From Mesosutterella multiformis (lineage in GTDB: Bacteria; Pseudomonadota; Gammaproteobacteria; Burkholderiales; Burkholderiaceae_F), in NCBI RefSeq assembly GCF_003402575.1, contig NZ_BGZJ01000001.1, positions 248,001 to 312,000 on the forward strand: a stretch of DNA of 64,000 bases, written 5' to 3'. How positions within the stretch are numbered: the first letter of the stretch is position 1; the number at the start of each line of letters is the position of its first letter. Below are positions 63,818-64,000 of the stretch, piece by piece. Position numbers and translations under genes: made by a program. The notes beneath the pieces are model-generated. The model did no database searches. It worked only from the letters and a program-made list of their open reading frames with translations, and had not been told where the DNA came from.

Positions 63818-64000
63818 TGATCCTCCTTGCGGAAAAAACCGCCCAGGGCGTCTCCCGGTGCGGCAAGGACTAACGAGAAAACGGTTATCTTACTCTAAAA
63901 ATTAAAATTTTGCACGCGAGGGATTATCCACCCGGGCGGCCTTTTCACCGACCCGCTGACGGACAGACTCAAAGAGGCAGACACCGGCGGCAACTGACAC
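63818..64000. other. Region upstream of the rpsF operon, up to window edge
   Basis: 183 bases with no credible gene. The AT-rich part at about 63880-63915 is a likely promoter area for the ribosomal-protein operon on the reverse strand, including TAAGAT as a possible -10. I see nothing else. Confidence 0.4.

Noticed and set aside
1-64000. CRISPR arrays, prophage, insertion sequences, toxin-antitoxin or anti-phage islands
   Set aside because: I looked for regularly spaced repeats, transposase, integrase and phage genes and found none; all sizeable frames are accounted for by core genes.

Overview
This window is a compact, GC-rich proteobacterial chromosome segment made up almost entirely of core genes. 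Several features point to the Betaproteobacteria, order Burkholderiales: an EarP/EF-P arginine-rhamnosylation pair, the rpsF-priB-rpsR-rplI set, the hom-thrC-...-moeA-moaD-moaE-clpB order, and rne divergent from rluC beside an rpmF-fab cluster. The gene content (formate-THF ligase, DapL, NhaD antiporters, missing biosynthetic genes at conserved loci) would suit a host-associated Sutterellaceae-like lineage. That family assignment is inference; no rRNA gene is present to confirm it.

Layout. 1-9.3 kb: truncated etfB; fhs; pgsA and uvrC; earP and efp; a nitroreductase-family protein; dapL. 9.4-15.9 kb: a four-gene efflux locus (tetR, RND adaptor, RND pump, TolC-like channel) whose tetR reading frame is broken by a perfect 11-bp tandem duplication. 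16-22.3 kb: tRNA-Gln and tRNA-Leu downstream of tpiA-secG, then rpsO-pnp and leuA. 22.5-27 kb: two tandem NhaD-type antiporters and pncB. 27-34.5 kb: lepA, two tandem lepB genes, rnc, era, recO and nagZ, with pdxJ and acpS absent from their usual place. 34.6-40.3 kb: yceD, rpmF, fabH, fabD, fabG, acpP and fabF, with plsX absent and a rod-shaped non-coding RNA candidate in its place. 40.3-46.7 kb: maf (yceF type), a HAD phosphatase, rluC, an 800-bp structured leader and rne. 46.7-57.8 kb: moaA, putP, clpB behind a clear sigma-32 promoter, and moaE, moaD, moeA, mobB, thrC and hom. 58-64 kb: a PIN-PhoH ATPase, a DUF456 membrane protein, dnaB, and the rplI-rpsR-priB-rpsF operon.

How the genes work together. 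EarP rhamnosylates Arg32 of the EF-P encoded next to it, which supports translation through polyproline; several proteins here (RNase E, SecG, the DUF456 protein, PhoH) carry long Ala/Pro-rich stretches. PNPase, RNase E and RNase III cover RNA decay. The fab genes and pgsA supply membrane lipid. The Moco genes (moaA, moaD, moaE, moeA, mobB) are split into two transcription units.

I found no CRISPR array, prophage, insertion sequence or obvious anti-phage system. The most notable signals are the 11-bp duplication in tetR with an intact pump operon behind it, the rod-like RNA candidate at 39358-39532 where plsX is missing, the structured rne leader, and the tandem duplications of lepB and nhaD. 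All starts and functions come from reading the sequence; no database search was run.
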